Notes under the pieces: model-generated
Database searches by the model: none
The model's input: only the letters and a program-made list of their open reading frames with translations
What the model was told of the DNA's origin: nothing
NCBI RefSeq assembly: GCF_023100905.1
Contig: NZ_CP064686.1
Location: forward strand, 4,030,001-4,094,000
Length of the DNA: 64,000 nt
From: Bradyrhizobium sp. 4
GTDB taxonomy: Bacteria; Pseudomonadota; Alphaproteobacteria; Rhizobiales; Xanthobacteraceae
Direction: 5' to 3'
Position numbers and translations under genes: made by a program
Shown: positions 23,711-31,552 of the stretch, one piece after another
How the letters are laid out: every line of letters begins with the position of its first letter
Numbering within the stretch: the stretch's first letter is position 1

Positions 23711-24208
23711 TTGTCAGAGATCGACCCGACCGACCACGCATTGGCGACCATCGCCAGCATCCTGGAGCATCCTGAACCCGTTCTCGTCGTGCGCGAGACC
23801 GAGACCGTGCGCGAGACCGAGACCGTCACCGTGACCGAAATGGTGGTTGCCGGTGAGCATGGGGTCGCCGACGAGCACCCTGTGGTCGATGAGCATCCGG
23901 TGGTCGAGGAGCAGCCGCTGGTGCCGGAGCACACCGATGCCGACGGCTACAGCAAGGTCGGCCCCGGGCCGATGGTGGCGATCCGTCTGAAATGGACGGT
24001 CCATCGCGGCGATGACGGCCAGTTCTACGTCCACGAGACCATCGGCGAGCAGTCGGTGCCCGTGGTCAGCGGCCCGATGACCGGCGAAGCCGCGGTGCAT
24101 TTCGTCGACGCGCATGAGGACGAGGCCCATCGGCGCTTCGAAGAGCTGCGCAGCGAGATCGCCGGCCGCAGCTCGCTCGCCGATTACGAGCGCAAGGGCG
24201 AAGCCTAG
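23711..24208 (+). CDS. Acidic hypothetical protein with short tandem repeats
   Basis: A 165-residue protein read from TTG 23711, with GGAGG upstream (gctggaggatggaccc). The N-terminal third has near-perfect repeats: RETETV twice and a TVTVTE run, then EHGVADEHPVVDEHPVVEEQ. The C-terminal half is more globular (VAIRLKWTVHRGDDGQFYVHETIG, then HFVDAHEDEAHRRFEEL). No known domain or signal peptide is seen. The repeats are visible in DNA as GAGACCGAGACCGT units. The protein half may be a small alpha/beta domain. Function unknown. Confidence 0.6.
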   Translation: MSEIDPTDHALATIASILEHPEPVLVVRETETVRETETVTVTEMVVAGEHGVADEHPVVDEHPVVEEQPLVPEHTDADGYSKVGPGPMVAIRLKWTVHRGDDGQFYVHETIGEQSVPVVSGPMTGEAAVHFVDAHEDEAHRRFEELRSEIAGRSSLADYERKGEA

Positions 24209-24241
24209 CGCTTTTTCGCGCGAAGTGGATGCCGGTTCGGC

Positions 24242-24751
24242 TTATCGTCGTCCGAGATAATCCTTCTTCACGAGCTCGACGCCTGCGTGCCGCAACAGGT
24301 CGTAGGCTGTCGTGACGTGAAAGAAGAACTGCGGCATGCTGAAGGTCAGCAGCAGCGTCCGCCCGGTGAAGGGCAACTCGGTCCCGTTCTTCAGCCTGAA
24401 GAAGACATTCCGTTCCGCCGCAGCATCGATCTCCGCGCGCGGCAGGCTTTCGATGAACTCGATGGACGTCGCGATGCGGGCCTGCAGTCCGGCCATGTCG
24501 TGCTCCAGCACCGGCAGCGTCACCGGCTCGCGGTCGGCCAGCAAGGCGGCGGCGACCGTGGCATGGCGGCAGGCCTCGCCGATCTGTTGCGCCAGATCGT
24601 ACATGTCGGGCGCGATGCGCATGCCGAGCAGGACGGCCGGATTGAACTTCCGGGCTTCGGCATAGGCAACGCCCTTGTCGAGCAGTGCGGACAGGTTGCC
24701 CAAGTAAGGCACGAAGACGCCGACCGAGGCGTCATACATCGAGATCGTCAC
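24242..24751 (-). CDS. DUF1993-family protein
   Basis: About 169 residues from GTG 24751 (start MTISMYDASVG, the usual family start); ATG 24739 is an alternative. MYDASVGVFVPYLGNLSALLDK, then ARKFNPAVLLGMRIAPDMYDL and FHVTTAYDLLRHAGVELVKKDYLG are hallmarks of DUF1993, a four-helix-bundle family related to the DinB fold. The two histidines in the last motif and RHA near residue 60 are possible metal ligands. Function unknown. It is divergent from the PheC-like gene. The long open frame beyond 24751 is a shadow of that gene. Confidence 0.85.
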   Translation of the reverse strand: MTISMYDASVGVFVPYLGNLSALLDKGVAYAEARKFNPAVLLGMRIAPDMYDLAQQIGEACRHATVAAALLADREPVTLPVLEHDMAGLQARIATSIEFIESLPRAEIDAAAERNVFFRLKNGTELPFTGRTLLLTFSMPQFFFHVTTAYDLLRHAGVELVKKDYLGRR

Positions 24752-24853
24752 TTCAAAATTCCCTTCACTTCCGCCTCGCCAGCCACGGGCATCTGGTCTA
24801 AATCCAACCCTCGAGAGCTGCACAATGACAGCTTGGGCATGGGTGGAAAAGAG

Positions 24854-25648
24854 ATGATCGTTCGAATGACCAGTCGAATTTTGGCGGCTTTGGCCGTGGT
24901 GCTGCTGGCAAACCTTTCGGCCCAGGCACAGCAGGCGGCGCCGTCCCGCCTCGACGAGATCGTCAAGCGCGGCACTTTGCGCGTCGGCATGACCGGCGAC
25001 TACAAGCCCTTCACCTATCTCGACAAGACGACGCAGCAGTTCAACGGCTTCGATGTCGACATGGCGGAGGCGCTCGGCAAGGCGCTCGGCGTCAAGGTCG
25101 AATTCGTGCCGACAGCCTGGCCGAAGCTGATGAAGGATTTCGAAGCCGATCAGTTCGACATCGCGATGGGCGGGGTCTCGGTCACGCTCGACCGGCAGAA
25201 GAAGGGCTTCTTCTCCACGCCGATCATGCGCGAGGGCAAGACGCCGATCGCGCGGTGTGCCGACGTCGGCAAATACCAGAGCATCACCGACATCGACAAG
25301 AAGGGCACCCGCGTGATCGTCAATCCCGGCGGCACCAACGAGCGCTTCGCACGTGCCAACATCAAGGACGCCGACATCACCGTCTTCCCGGACAATACCG
25401 TGATCTTCGACGAGATCGCCAAGGGCAATGCAGACCTGATGATGACGGATGCCTCCGAGACGCGCTACCAGCAGAAGCAGCATCAAGGCGTGCTCTGCGC
25501 GGTGCATCCCGACAAGCCGTTCGACTTCTCAGAGAAGGCCTATTGGCTCCAGCGCGACATGGCGCTGAAGGCGTTCGTCGACCAATGGCTGCACATTTCC
25601 ATGCAGGACGGCAGCTACAAGAAGATCTACGCCGCCTGGTTCGACTAG
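24854..25648 (+). CDS. Periplasmic cyclohexadienyl (prephenate/arogenate) dehydratase-like protein
   Basis: A 264-residue protein with a signal peptide (RILAALAVVLLANLSAQAQ) and a solute-binding-protein fold. Several stretches match PheC-type cyclohexadienyl dehydratase rather than ordinary amino-acid binding proteins: TGDYKPFTYL, GGVSVTLDRQKKGFFS, IVNPGGTNERFARANI, ADLMMTDASETRYQQKQH and CAVHPDKPFDFSEKAYWL. PheC of Pseudomonas has about the same length. The enzyme would convert prephenate or arogenate to phenylpyruvate or phenylalanine in the periplasm. A binding-only role cannot be excluded. ATG 24854 is chosen to give a proper signal peptide; the open frame back to 24287 overlaps the DUF1993 gene and is not coding. 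Confidence 0.75.
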   Translation: MIVRMTSRILAALAVVLLANLSAQAQQAAPSRLDEIVKRGTLRVGMTGDYKPFTYLDKTTQQFNGFDVDMAEALGKALGVKVEFVPTAWPKLMKDFEADQFDIAMGGVSVTLDRQKKGFFSTPIMREGKTPIARCADVGKYQSITDIDKKGTRVIVNPGGTNERFARANIKDADITVFPDNTVIFDEIAKGNADLMMTDASETRYQQKQHQGVLCAVHPDKPFDFSEKAYWLQRDMALKAFVDQWLHISMQDGSYKKIYAAWFD

Positions 25649-25742
25649 GACCGCGTCCTCCTGTCGCTTGCCCCGGCCAAACTTTGGACCGGCTCCGGTG
25701 TTATTGAACCCGAAACGCAGAAAGCACGACTCATACGGTGAC

Positions 25743-25758
25743 AGTGATCTAGATCACT
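25743..25758. promoter_or_regulatory. CRP/FNR-type palindrome
   Basis: AGTGATCTAGATCACT is a perfect 16-bp palindrome containing GTGA-N6-TCAC, the half-site spacing of CRP-family operators. It lies 62 bases upstream of the ATG of the DUF2147 gene at 25821, a natural place for an operator or activator site. Confidence 0.5.
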
Positions 25759-25820
25759 TTTTGCGATCGAACCGGGGCGTAAGCGTCGGTGCGGGGACCA
25801 CCTGTTTCAGGAGATGCGAA

Positions 25821-26735
25821 ATGAGGAAGCTGTTGGCCACGGCCGCATTCCTTTTGGCGAGCACCGCTGCGCAGGCGCAGTACACCTTCGACTATGGCGG
25901 GCGTACCATCCGCATCGATCCCGACCGCGGCACAGTGCAAATCCCCGGCGTCTACGACAACACCGGCCAGGGCAAGGCGAAGAAAACCAAGAACGATGCC
26001 AAGGCGGCTCCAAAAGCGGACCCGCAGGCACCGCAACAAGCCAAAGCTGACCCGCAGCCGCCGGCCAATCCGGCCCCGGCCCCGGCACCGGTCACGGCGG
26101 CTCCGGCGGCGGAGCAGGCCCCTGCCCAAGCCCCCGTCCAAGCCCCCGTGGCCGTCGCGCCTCCTGCCCCACCGGCGCCTCCGGCCACCACGGCGAACAA
26201 CGCTCCGGCCGAAGACGCGCTTGTGCCGCCGCCCCAGCCGGCCCCGAGTGCTGCCCCGACGGTGGCCGCAGTACCGCCCGCACCGCCGCCGCCGCCCGCC
26301 CCGACCGTCGCAGCCGCGCCTCCGGCGCCATCTCCGCCTCCCGTCCCGGCGCCTGCGCCCGCCCCCGTTCAATCGGCTGCCGTCGCGCCGCCGGCTCCCG
26401 CAGCCGCACCCACGCGCGACCTCAATTCACCGCTCGGCGTCTGGCTCACCGAGGAGAAGGAAGGCAAGGTCCGGATCGAGCAATGCGGCAGCAATCTCTG
26501 CGGCTACTCGGTCGATTCGAAATCGAACCAGAATGGCGAGCAGGTTCTGATCAACATGAAGCCCGGCAAGGATCAGAACAAGGACCAGAAATGGTCCGGT
26601 CGCATCCTCGATCCGAACTCCGGCTCGACCTACGATTCAACCATCGCGCTGAAGGGCACCGATCGCCTGCGCGTGCAGGGCTGCGCCTTCGGCGGCATGT
26701 TCTGCGGCGGCCAGACCTGGACGCGTGTGAACTGA
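25821..26735 (+). CDS. DUF2147-domain exported protein with a long Pro/Ala linker
   Basis: A 304-residue protein started at ATG 25821 after CAGGAGATG. The signal peptide is at 1-19 (LLATAAFLLASTAAQAQ). A 40-residue folded piece (YTFDYGGRTIRIDPDRG) is followed by a linker of about 150 residues made of P, A and V (PAPAPAP, PPAPPPPPAP). The C-terminal DUF2147 domain is at about 195-304: LGVWLTEEKEGKVRIEQCG, LCGYSVDSKS, then WSGRILDPNSGSTYDSTI and a cysteine pair (CAFGGMFCGG). DUF2147 proteins are periplasmic, of unknown function. The proline linker may span the cell wall. A CRP-like palindrome precedes it. Confidence 0.85.
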   Translation: MRKLLATAAFLLASTAAQAQYTFDYGGRTIRIDPDRGTVQIPGVYDNTGQGKAKKTKNDAKAAPKADPQAPQQAKADPQPPANPAPAPAPVTAAPAAEQAPAQAPVQAPVAVAPPAPPAPPATTANNAPAEDALVPPPQPAPSAAPTVAAVPPAPPPPPAPTVAAAPPAPSPPPVPAPAPAPVQSAAVAPPAPAAAPTRDLNSPLGVWLTEEKEGKVRIEQCGSNLCGYSVDSKSNQNGEQVLINMKPGKDQNKDQKWSGRILDPNSGSTYDSTIALKGTDRLRVQGCAFGGMFCGGQTWTRVN

Positions 26736-26761
26736 CTTCGGGGCGACACTCTGACCGACAC

Positions 26762-26794
26762 AAGGGGACCCGCAGCGCGGGTCCCTTTGCTTTT
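26762..26794 (+). terminator. Intrinsic terminator of the DUF2147 gene
   Basis: Stem GGGACCCGC / GCGGGTCCC with a 3-base loop, followed by TTTGCTTTT, 30 bases after the stop codon. Confidence 0.85.
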
Positions 26795-26915
26795 GCCGCC
26801 AAATCGATTGCGACGTGCGCGACATCACAGAGCCCGTCGCGCGCGTGACAGCCCTCACATCGCCGGTTCCGAGGCCGTGACACGATGCCCGCATGATCAA
26901 CCCCAGGGGCGTGTC

Positions 26916-27266
26916 ATGAACGGATTTCGCAAGGCTCTCTTCGCCACAATCATTGTCATCGCATTGCCGGCCGCGCAGGCCAGCGCCAGCACTTTCGACG
27001 GCGCATGGAATGTCCGCATCTCGTCGTCGAGCGAGACCTGCGGTAACGGCTCGACCGTCGCAATCGGCATCAACAACGGTCAGATCGCCTCGAGCAGCGC
27101 CATGGTGACGGCGTCAGGCCGCGTTGCGGATGCCGGCAGCATCAATGTCACCTTGAGCACCGGCATCAAGCGCGCCGTCGGCTTCGGCCGGCTCAGCGGC
27201 ACCTCTGGCTCAGGTACCTGGCGCGGCAGCATGTGCACGGGCACCTGGACGGCGGAGCGGATGTAG
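26916..27266 (+). CDS. Small exported protein of unknown function
   Basis: A 116-residue protein. Residues 1-25 are a Sec signal peptide (LFATIIVIALPAAQASA, cleavage near ASA-ST). The mature part begins STFDGAWNVRISSSSETCGNG and continues in short beta strands (STVAIGINNGQIAS, INVTLSTG), ending with GSGTWRGSMCTGTWTAERM. The opening 'FDGAWNV' and ending 'G-W-G--C-GTW-A-R' recur in small rhizobial periplasmic proteins that resemble half a lipocalin-like barrel. Two cysteines could form a disulphide. The start at 26916 follows CCAGGGGC, a workable ribosome-binding site. Function unknown. Confidence 0.75.
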   Translation: MNGFRKALFATIIVIALPAAQASASTFDGAWNVRISSSSETCGNGSTVAIGINNGQIASSSAMVTASGRVADAGSINVTLSTGIKRAVGFGRLSGTSGSGTWRGSMCTGTWTAERM

Positions 27267-27286
27267 GGTGCCGTGTCCCGGACGAA

Positions 27287-27307
27287 CAGCGACGCAAAGC
27301 GTCGCTG
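27287..27307. terminator. Hairpin between convergent genes
   Basis: Perfect 9-bp stem CAGCGACGC / GCGTCGCTG with an AAA loop, between the stops of the small exported protein (27266) and the cupin gene (27329). No T-run follows on either strand, so efficiency is uncertain. Confidence 0.5.
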
Positions 27308-27328
27308 CGCAAAGCCGGGTCACGCAAA

Positions 27329-27733
27329 CTAGCCGACCGCCGCGCCGTATTCCGCGTCGGTCACCGGATCCAACCAGGTCGAGAACACACCGTCGAGCGC
27401 TTCCTGCATGGCGATGTGGGTCATGCCATTGGTCGGCGACCCGCCGTGCCAGTGCAGCTCGCCCGGTGGAATCCAGACGGTGTCGCCGGGACGGATTTCG
27501 ATGACAGGGCCGCCCTTGGTCTGGACCCGGCCAACCCCCGAAATCACATAGAGCGTCTGCCCGAGCGGATGGTGATGCCAGTTGGTGCGCGCGCCCGGCT
27601 CGAACGAGACGCGCGAGCAGTTCAGCCGCGCCGGCGCGGGCGCCATGATCACGGGGTCCTGCCACACGGTGCCGGTGAAGTGTTCCCCGGGCGCACGGCG
27701 TGTCGGCCGCGTGCCTGCTACAGTGATCTCCAT
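27329..27733 (-). CDS. Single-domain cupin, hydroxynitrile-lyase/carboxymuconolactone-type
   Basis: A 134-residue cupin. The metal site is visible as NWHHHPLGQTLYV (His pair), GPVIEIRPGD and LHWHGGSP. The pattern 'FTGTVWQDPVI...ARLNCSRVSFEPGARTNWH' and the ending 'MTHIAMQEALDG' match the small metal cupins that include bacterial (R)-hydroxynitrile lyases and quercetinase-like proteins. The true substrate is unknown. The gene lies 25 bases downstream of the RraA-type gene on the same strand, so the two are probably co-transcribed and may act on one small aromatic or oxo acid. Confidence 0.85.
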   Translation of the reverse strand: MEITVAGTRPTRRAPGEHFTGTVWQDPVIMAPAPARLNCSRVSFEPGARTNWHHHPLGQTLYVISGVGRVQTKGGPVIEIRPGDTVWIPPGELHWHGGSPTNGMTHIAMQEALDGVFSTWLDPVTDAEYGAAVG

Positions 27734-27758
27734 TGGATTTACCTCGTTTCCTTCCCGA

Positions 27759-28457
27759 TTACTTCTTGCTTGCGGCGTAGCGCGCCTTGGTCTCGGCGTT
27801 CATGGGATAGAGGCCCGGGAGCACCGCGCCGTTGTTCACCTCGTTGACGATCCAGGCTTCCATCCGCTCCTGCTCGACGCCCTCATTGAGCACGTGTTCG
27901 AGCATCGCCTGCGGGATCAGCACGCAGCCGTCCTGGTCGGCGACAACGATGTCGTTCGGGAACACCGCAACGCCGCCGCAGCCGATCGGCTCGCCCCAGC
28001 CGACGAAGGTCAGGCCGGCAACCGACGGCGGCGCGGCATAGCCGTCGCACCAGACCGGCAAGTTGGTGCCGAGCACGCCCTCGACGTCACGCACGACACC
28101 GTCGGTGACGAGTGCGGTGACGCCGCGCTTCATCATGCGCGCGCACAGGATGTCGCCGAAGATGCCGGCGTCGGTGATGCCCATGGCATCGACCACGGCG
28201 ATGCAGCCCTCCGGCATCGCCTCGATCGCGGTGCGGGTCGAGATCGGCGACGACCAGGATTCCGGCGTCGCCAGATCCTCCCGCGCGGGCACGAAGCGCA
28301 GCGTGAAGGCCGGCCCCACCAGGCGCGGCAGACCCGGGCGCAGCGGACGCGCGCCGCGCATCCAGATGTTGCGCAGGCCCTTCTTCAGCAGGACCGTGGT
28401 GATGGTGGCAGTGGTGATGCCGGCGAGGGTCTTGCGGGCTTCGGGGGACAGCGACAT
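27759..28457 (-). CDS. RraA-family protein (4-hydroxy-4-methyl-2-oxoglutarate aldolase-like)
   Basis: A 232-residue protein started at ATG 28457 (MSLSPEARKTLAGITTATI). The fold signature is GVTALVTDGVVRDVEGV, whose Arg-Asp pair is part of the aldolase active site in HMG/CHA aldolases; VADQDGCVLIPQAML is the typical C-terminal stretch. The family includes both RNase E regulator RraA and class II aldolases. The longer C-terminus and the cupin partner favour a metabolic role over RNase regulation. The open frame to 28544 is a shadow. It is divergent from pxpB. Confidence 0.85.
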   Translation of the reverse strand: MSLSPEARKTLAGITTATITTVLLKKGLRNIWMRGARPLRPGLPRLVGPAFTLRFVPAREDLATPESWSSPISTRTAIEAMPEGCIAVVDAMGITDAGIFGDILCARMMKRGVTALVTDGVVRDVEGVLGTNLPVWCDGYAAPPSVAGLTFVGWGEPIGCGGVAVFPNDIVVADQDGCVLIPQAMLEHVLNEGVEQERMEAWIVNEVNNGAVLPGLYPMNAETKARYAASKK

Positions 28458-28704
28458 GGAAACAGACGAGCTCCGGATGGGCGGGAAAGAACGCGCGCAT
28501 CTTGCGGGGTGCGGGCCTTGCGTCAAGGCCCAAGAGGATACCAATCATGCAGGGCCGCAGCGCAGTTATGCGTCGCGATAACAAGGCTTTATCGCCTCCC
28601 CCTGCATTAATTTATTGGACTTGCGGGCGCATTTACGCGAAGCAGGGACGAGCGGAGCTCAAGGCCGAGCCCGCGTAGCTCCAGAAGCCCGATTTCGACA
28701 GCCC

Positions 28705-29436
28705 ATGTCCGCGACGCTTCCCCCGCCCCGCCTTCTGCCCAGTGGCGACAGCGCCGTCACGGTCGAGTTCAGCCGTACCATCGACGACGACGCCAACCAG
28801 CGCGTGCTGGCGCTCGACAAGGCGCTCGCAGCAAGCTCGATCGATGCCATCACCGAGTCCGTGCCGACCTATCGCTCGCTGCTGGTGCATTACGATCCCG
28901 GCAAGATCGACTTCGACGTACTTGGCGAAAAGCTGCTCGCGCTCGCCAGCCAGCCGCTGCCGCCAGCCACTAAGGCGCGCCGCTGGCGTATTCCCGTCGC
29001 CTATGGCGGCGAGCACGGCATCGACCTCGAGGACGTCGCGAAGGCGCTGAACACCACACCCGACGACATCGTCGCGCGCCACGTCGCCGGCGACTACAAG
29101 GTTGCCATGATCGGCTTTACACCGGGCTGGTCCTATCTCAGCGGTCTCGACAAATCCCTGCAGATGTCGCGGCGGCAGAATCCGCGGCTGCTGACGCCTG
29201 CCGGCACGATCTCGATCGGCGGCATCCAGGCCGGAATCCAGTGCCTGGCAGCGCCGAGCGGCTGGCACCTGCTCGGCCGCACACCGGTACGGACCTATCA
29301 GCTCCACCGCAATCCGACCTTCCTCACCGAACCCGGCGATCGCGTGACGTTTTTCGCCATCGACCACAAGACGTTCGAGGAACAGGACCGCGCCGCCGAG
29401 GCCGGCGAGATCATTGCCGAGCAGGTGGTCGCATGA
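28705..29436 (+). CDS. pxpB: 5-oxoprolinase subunit PxpB
   Basis: A 243-residue protein of the allophanate hydrolase subunit 1 (KipI-like) family. PxpABC opens 5-oxoproline (pyroglutamate) to glutamate with ATP, a clean-up of spontaneously cyclised glutamine. Typical segments are LLPSGDSAVTVEF near the N-terminus, VPTYRSLLVHYDP, YKVAMIGFTPGWSYLSGL and GWHLLGRTPVRTYQLH. ATG 28705 is chosen over 28615, since the earlier frame is basic and unlike the family. Its stop overlaps the pxpC start. Confidence 0.93.
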   Translation: MSATLPPPRLLPSGDSAVTVEFSRTIDDDANQRVLALDKALAASSIDAITESVPTYRSLLVHYDPGKIDFDVLGEKLLALASQPLPPATKARRWRIPVAYGGEHGIDLEDVAKALNTTPDDIVARHVAGDYKVAMIGFTPGWSYLSGLDKSLQMSRRQNPRLLTPAGTISIGGIQAGIQCLAAPSGWHLLGRTPVRTYQLHRNPTFLTEPGDRVTFFAIDHKTFEEQDRAAEAGEIIAEQVVA

Positions 29437-30470
29437 GCCGGCTCGTGATCGCCAGCATCGGGCCGGCAAGCTCGGTCCAGGACGGCGGACGCCATGGCGC
29501 GCAACGCTATGGCCTGACGGTCAGCGGAGCGATGGACCGCATGTCGCTCGCGGCGGCGAACACGCTTATCGGCAACGAACCATTCGCAGCCGTTGTCGAG
29601 GTCGGCCCGTTCGGCGCCGCCTTCACCGCGCGCGACGGTGCCGTGCGCGTCGCGGTTTCAGGCGCGCCGCGCAATGCGGACGTCGCGGGAAGTCCGGTCG
29701 CCATGGACACATCGGTGACGTTGAAGGACGGCGAGACGCTGACGCTGGGCTTTGCCCGCGGCGGCGCGTTCACTTATCTGGCGATCGAAGGCGGGATCAA
29801 GGGCGAGCCGGTGTTCGGCAGTCTCGCGGTCAACGCCCGTGCCGGGCTCGGCAGCCCCTACCCGCGCCCGCTGCAGGCCGGCGACGAGTTCAGCGTCGAT
29901 GCCGCAAGCGGTGCACCGGAACTGCGCATCGAATTGCCGGAGCCATCGAACGGTCCGATCCGCGTCTTGCTGGGACCGCAGGACGACGAGTTCGACGACG
30001 CCAACAAGGCCCTATTCCTCGACAGCGAGTGGAAGATCTCGGCGACCTCCGACCGCATGGGCTACCGGCTGGAAGGCCCCGCGATCAAGCATCTGCATGG
30101 CCACAACATCGTCTCCGACGGAACGGTCAACGGCAGCATCCAGGTGCCCGGCAACGGCGCGCCGATCGCGCTGATGATGGATCGCGGCACCTCCGGCGGC
30201 TATCCGAAGATCGCGACCGTGATCACGGCCGATGTCGGCCGTCTCGCGCAGACCTCGGCAGGAACGGCGTTCCGCTTCAAGGCGGTCAGCATGGCCGAGG
30301 CGCAGGATGAGGCAAGGAAATTTGCGCAGCTGATCCGTAACCTGCCCGATCGCCTGCGCTCCGCCGACACCGTCGCACTCAACATCGAAGCGCTCAGCGA
30401 TGCCAATGTCGCGGGCTATGCTGTCAGTGCCGTCGACGCCGGGACCTGGCAGGTTGCGGAGGAGCCGTAA
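29433..30470 (+). CDS. pxpC: 5-oxoprolinase subunit PxpC
   Basis: A 345-residue protein of the allophanate hydrolase subunit 2 (KipA-like) family, partner of PxpB. The opening SSVQDGGRHGAQRYGLTVSGAMD is diagnostic, with GFARGGAFTYLAIEGGI, GPQDDEF, SDRMGYRLEGP and MMDRGTSGGYPKIA further on. ATG 29433 overlaps the pxpB stop by four bases (ATGA), giving translational coupling and equal subunit supply. Longer upstream open frames belong to the pxpB shadow. Confidence 0.93.
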   Translation: MSRLVIASIGPASSVQDGGRHGAQRYGLTVSGAMDRMSLAAANTLIGNEPFAAVVEVGPFGAAFTARDGAVRVAVSGAPRNADVAGSPVAMDTSVTLKDGETLTLGFARGGAFTYLAIEGGIKGEPVFGSLAVNARAGLGSPYPRPLQAGDEFSVDAASGAPELRIELPEPSNGPIRVLLGPQDDEFDDANKALFLDSEWKISATSDRMGYRLEGPAIKHLHGHNIVSDGTVNGSIQVPGNGAPIALMMDRGTSGGYPKIATVITADVGRLAQTSAGTAFRFKAVSMAEAQDEARKFAQLIRNLPDRLRSADTVALNIEALSDANVAGYAVSAVDAGTWQVAEEP

Positions 30471-30502
30471 ACGACAAGACGACCAGAGACGGAGAGCACC
30501 CC

Positions 30503-31273
30503 ATGAAGACGATCGATCTCAATTGCGATCTCGGCGAAGGTTTTGGCGCGTGGGAGATGGGCAACGATGCCGCCATGATCGAGCTGGCGAGCTCGGTCAA
30601 CGTCGCCTGCGGCTTCCACGCCGGCGACCCCGATATCATGCGCCGGACGGTCGAACTGGCGAAAGCGCGCGGCGTCTCCGTCGGCGCGCATCCCGGCTAT
30701 CGCGACCTGCACGGCTTCGGCCGCCATCCGATCGCGGGCCTGAAGGCCTCCGAGATCGAGAATCTCGTCGCCTACCAGATCGGCGCGTTGCAGGCGATCG
30801 CGACGGCGGCCGGCCACAAGGTCACGCATGTGAAGGCGCATGGCGCGCTCTCCAACGTCGCCTGCGAGGATGACATGACGGCGAAGGCGATCGCGGCCGG
30901 CATCAAGGCGGTCGATCCCAGCCTGATATTCGTCGTGCTCGCCAATTCGAAGCTGGTGAAGGCCGGCGAAGCCGCCAATCTACCGATGGTGCACGAGGTG
31001 TTCGCCGACCGCGCCTATGAAGACGACGGCAATCTCGTCTCGCGCAAGAAGCCCGGTGCGGTGCTGCATGACGCCAAGGCGATCGCCGACCGCGTGGTGC
31101 GCATGGTGCAGGACGGCGCGGTGGTCTCGGTCACGGGCAAGGTCATCAAGATGCGAACCGACACGGTCTGCATCCACGGCGATACGCCGGGCGCAGTCGA
31201 TATTGCGCGCGGCCTGCGGCAGGCGTTGAAAGATGCAGGCATCGAGGTCGCGCCGTTCAAGCGCGGGGCGTGA
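30503..31273 (+). CDS. pxpA: 5-oxoprolinase subunit PxpA
   Basis: A 256-residue LamB/YcsF-family protein, the third subunit of 5-oxoprolinase. DLNCDLGEGFG at the N-terminus, VACGFHAGDPDIM and VGAHPGYRDLHGFGR carry the conserved Asp and His residues; VKAHGALSN and CIHGDTPGAVDIA are also typical. It follows pxpC after 32 bases with a GGAGAG ribosome-binding site. The full B-C-A set makes a complete enzyme. Confidence 0.95.
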   Translation: MKTIDLNCDLGEGFGAWEMGNDAAMIELASSVNVACGFHAGDPDIMRRTVELAKARGVSVGAHPGYRDLHGFGRHPIAGLKASEIENLVAYQIGALQAIATAAGHKVTHVKAHGALSNVACEDDMTAKAIAAGIKAVDPSLIFVVLANSKLVKAGEAANLPMVHEVFADRAYEDDGNLVSRKKPGAVLHDAKAIADRVVRMVQDGAVVSVTGKVIKMRTDTVCIHGDTPGAVDIARGLRQALKDAGIEVAPFKRGA

Positions 31274-31288
31274 GGTTCGCTCGGTGCA

Positions 31289-31382
31289 GTAGGGTGGGCA
31301 AAGCGAAGCGTGCCCACCAAAATCTATCCTGCTTGCTGAGAGATGGTGGGCACGGCGCAAGCGCGCCTTTGCCCACCCTACG
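31289..31382. repeat. Intergenic inverted repeat (Bradyrhizobium-type)
   Basis: Outer arms GTAGGGTGGGCAAAG and CTTTGCCCACCCTAC (the last as TTTGCCCACCCTACG) pair, and inner arms GTGCCCACC and GGTGGGCAC pair, forming two nested palindromes. The element begins 15 bases after the pxpA stop. It is a frequent intergenic repeat in Bradyrhizobium and may form a 3' mRNA structure. Confidence 0.75.
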
Positions 31383-31399
31383 AGAGTTGCGAAAACTCG

Positions 31400-31552
31400 T
31401 TAGAACGGGTGCACCGACAGTGTGCCGAAAACGATGGCGGCGATGACCGCGAAGGCGCTGTACATCGCGGCATGATGCACGCTCGCACCGGTCCGCCGCG
31501 AGAGCGAGCGCGAGTAGAAGTGCAGCCTGGCTTCCGCCGATAGTTCGCGCAT
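31400..31552 (-). CDS. 50-residue single-pass membrane microprotein
   Basis: Short frame with GGAG seven bases before ATG 31552. The N-terminal half is basic (RLHFYSRSLSRRTG) and the C-terminal half is one hydrophobic helix (AAMYSAFAVIAAIVFGTLSV) ending HPF. A positively charged segment before a single helix predicts an N-in/C-out inner-membrane peptide. It is too short for ordinary gene finders. It stands alone between the pxp repeat and the flavoprotein gene. Function unknown; similar tiny helical proteins recur in Bradyrhizobium. Confidence 0.6.
   Translation of the reverse strand: MRELSAEARLHFYSRSLSRRTGASVHHAAMYSAFAVIAAIVFGTLSVHPF

Noticed and set aside
24208..24240. Possible fragment of a rhizobial intergenic repeat (tttttcgcgcgaagtggatgccggtt)
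   Set aside because: It resembles one arm of a common repeat, but no second arm is present, so it is not listed as an element.
24287..24853. N-terminal extension of the PheC-like gene
   Set aside because: It runs antisense through the DUF1993 gene and lacks protein character. The signal peptide starts at 24854.
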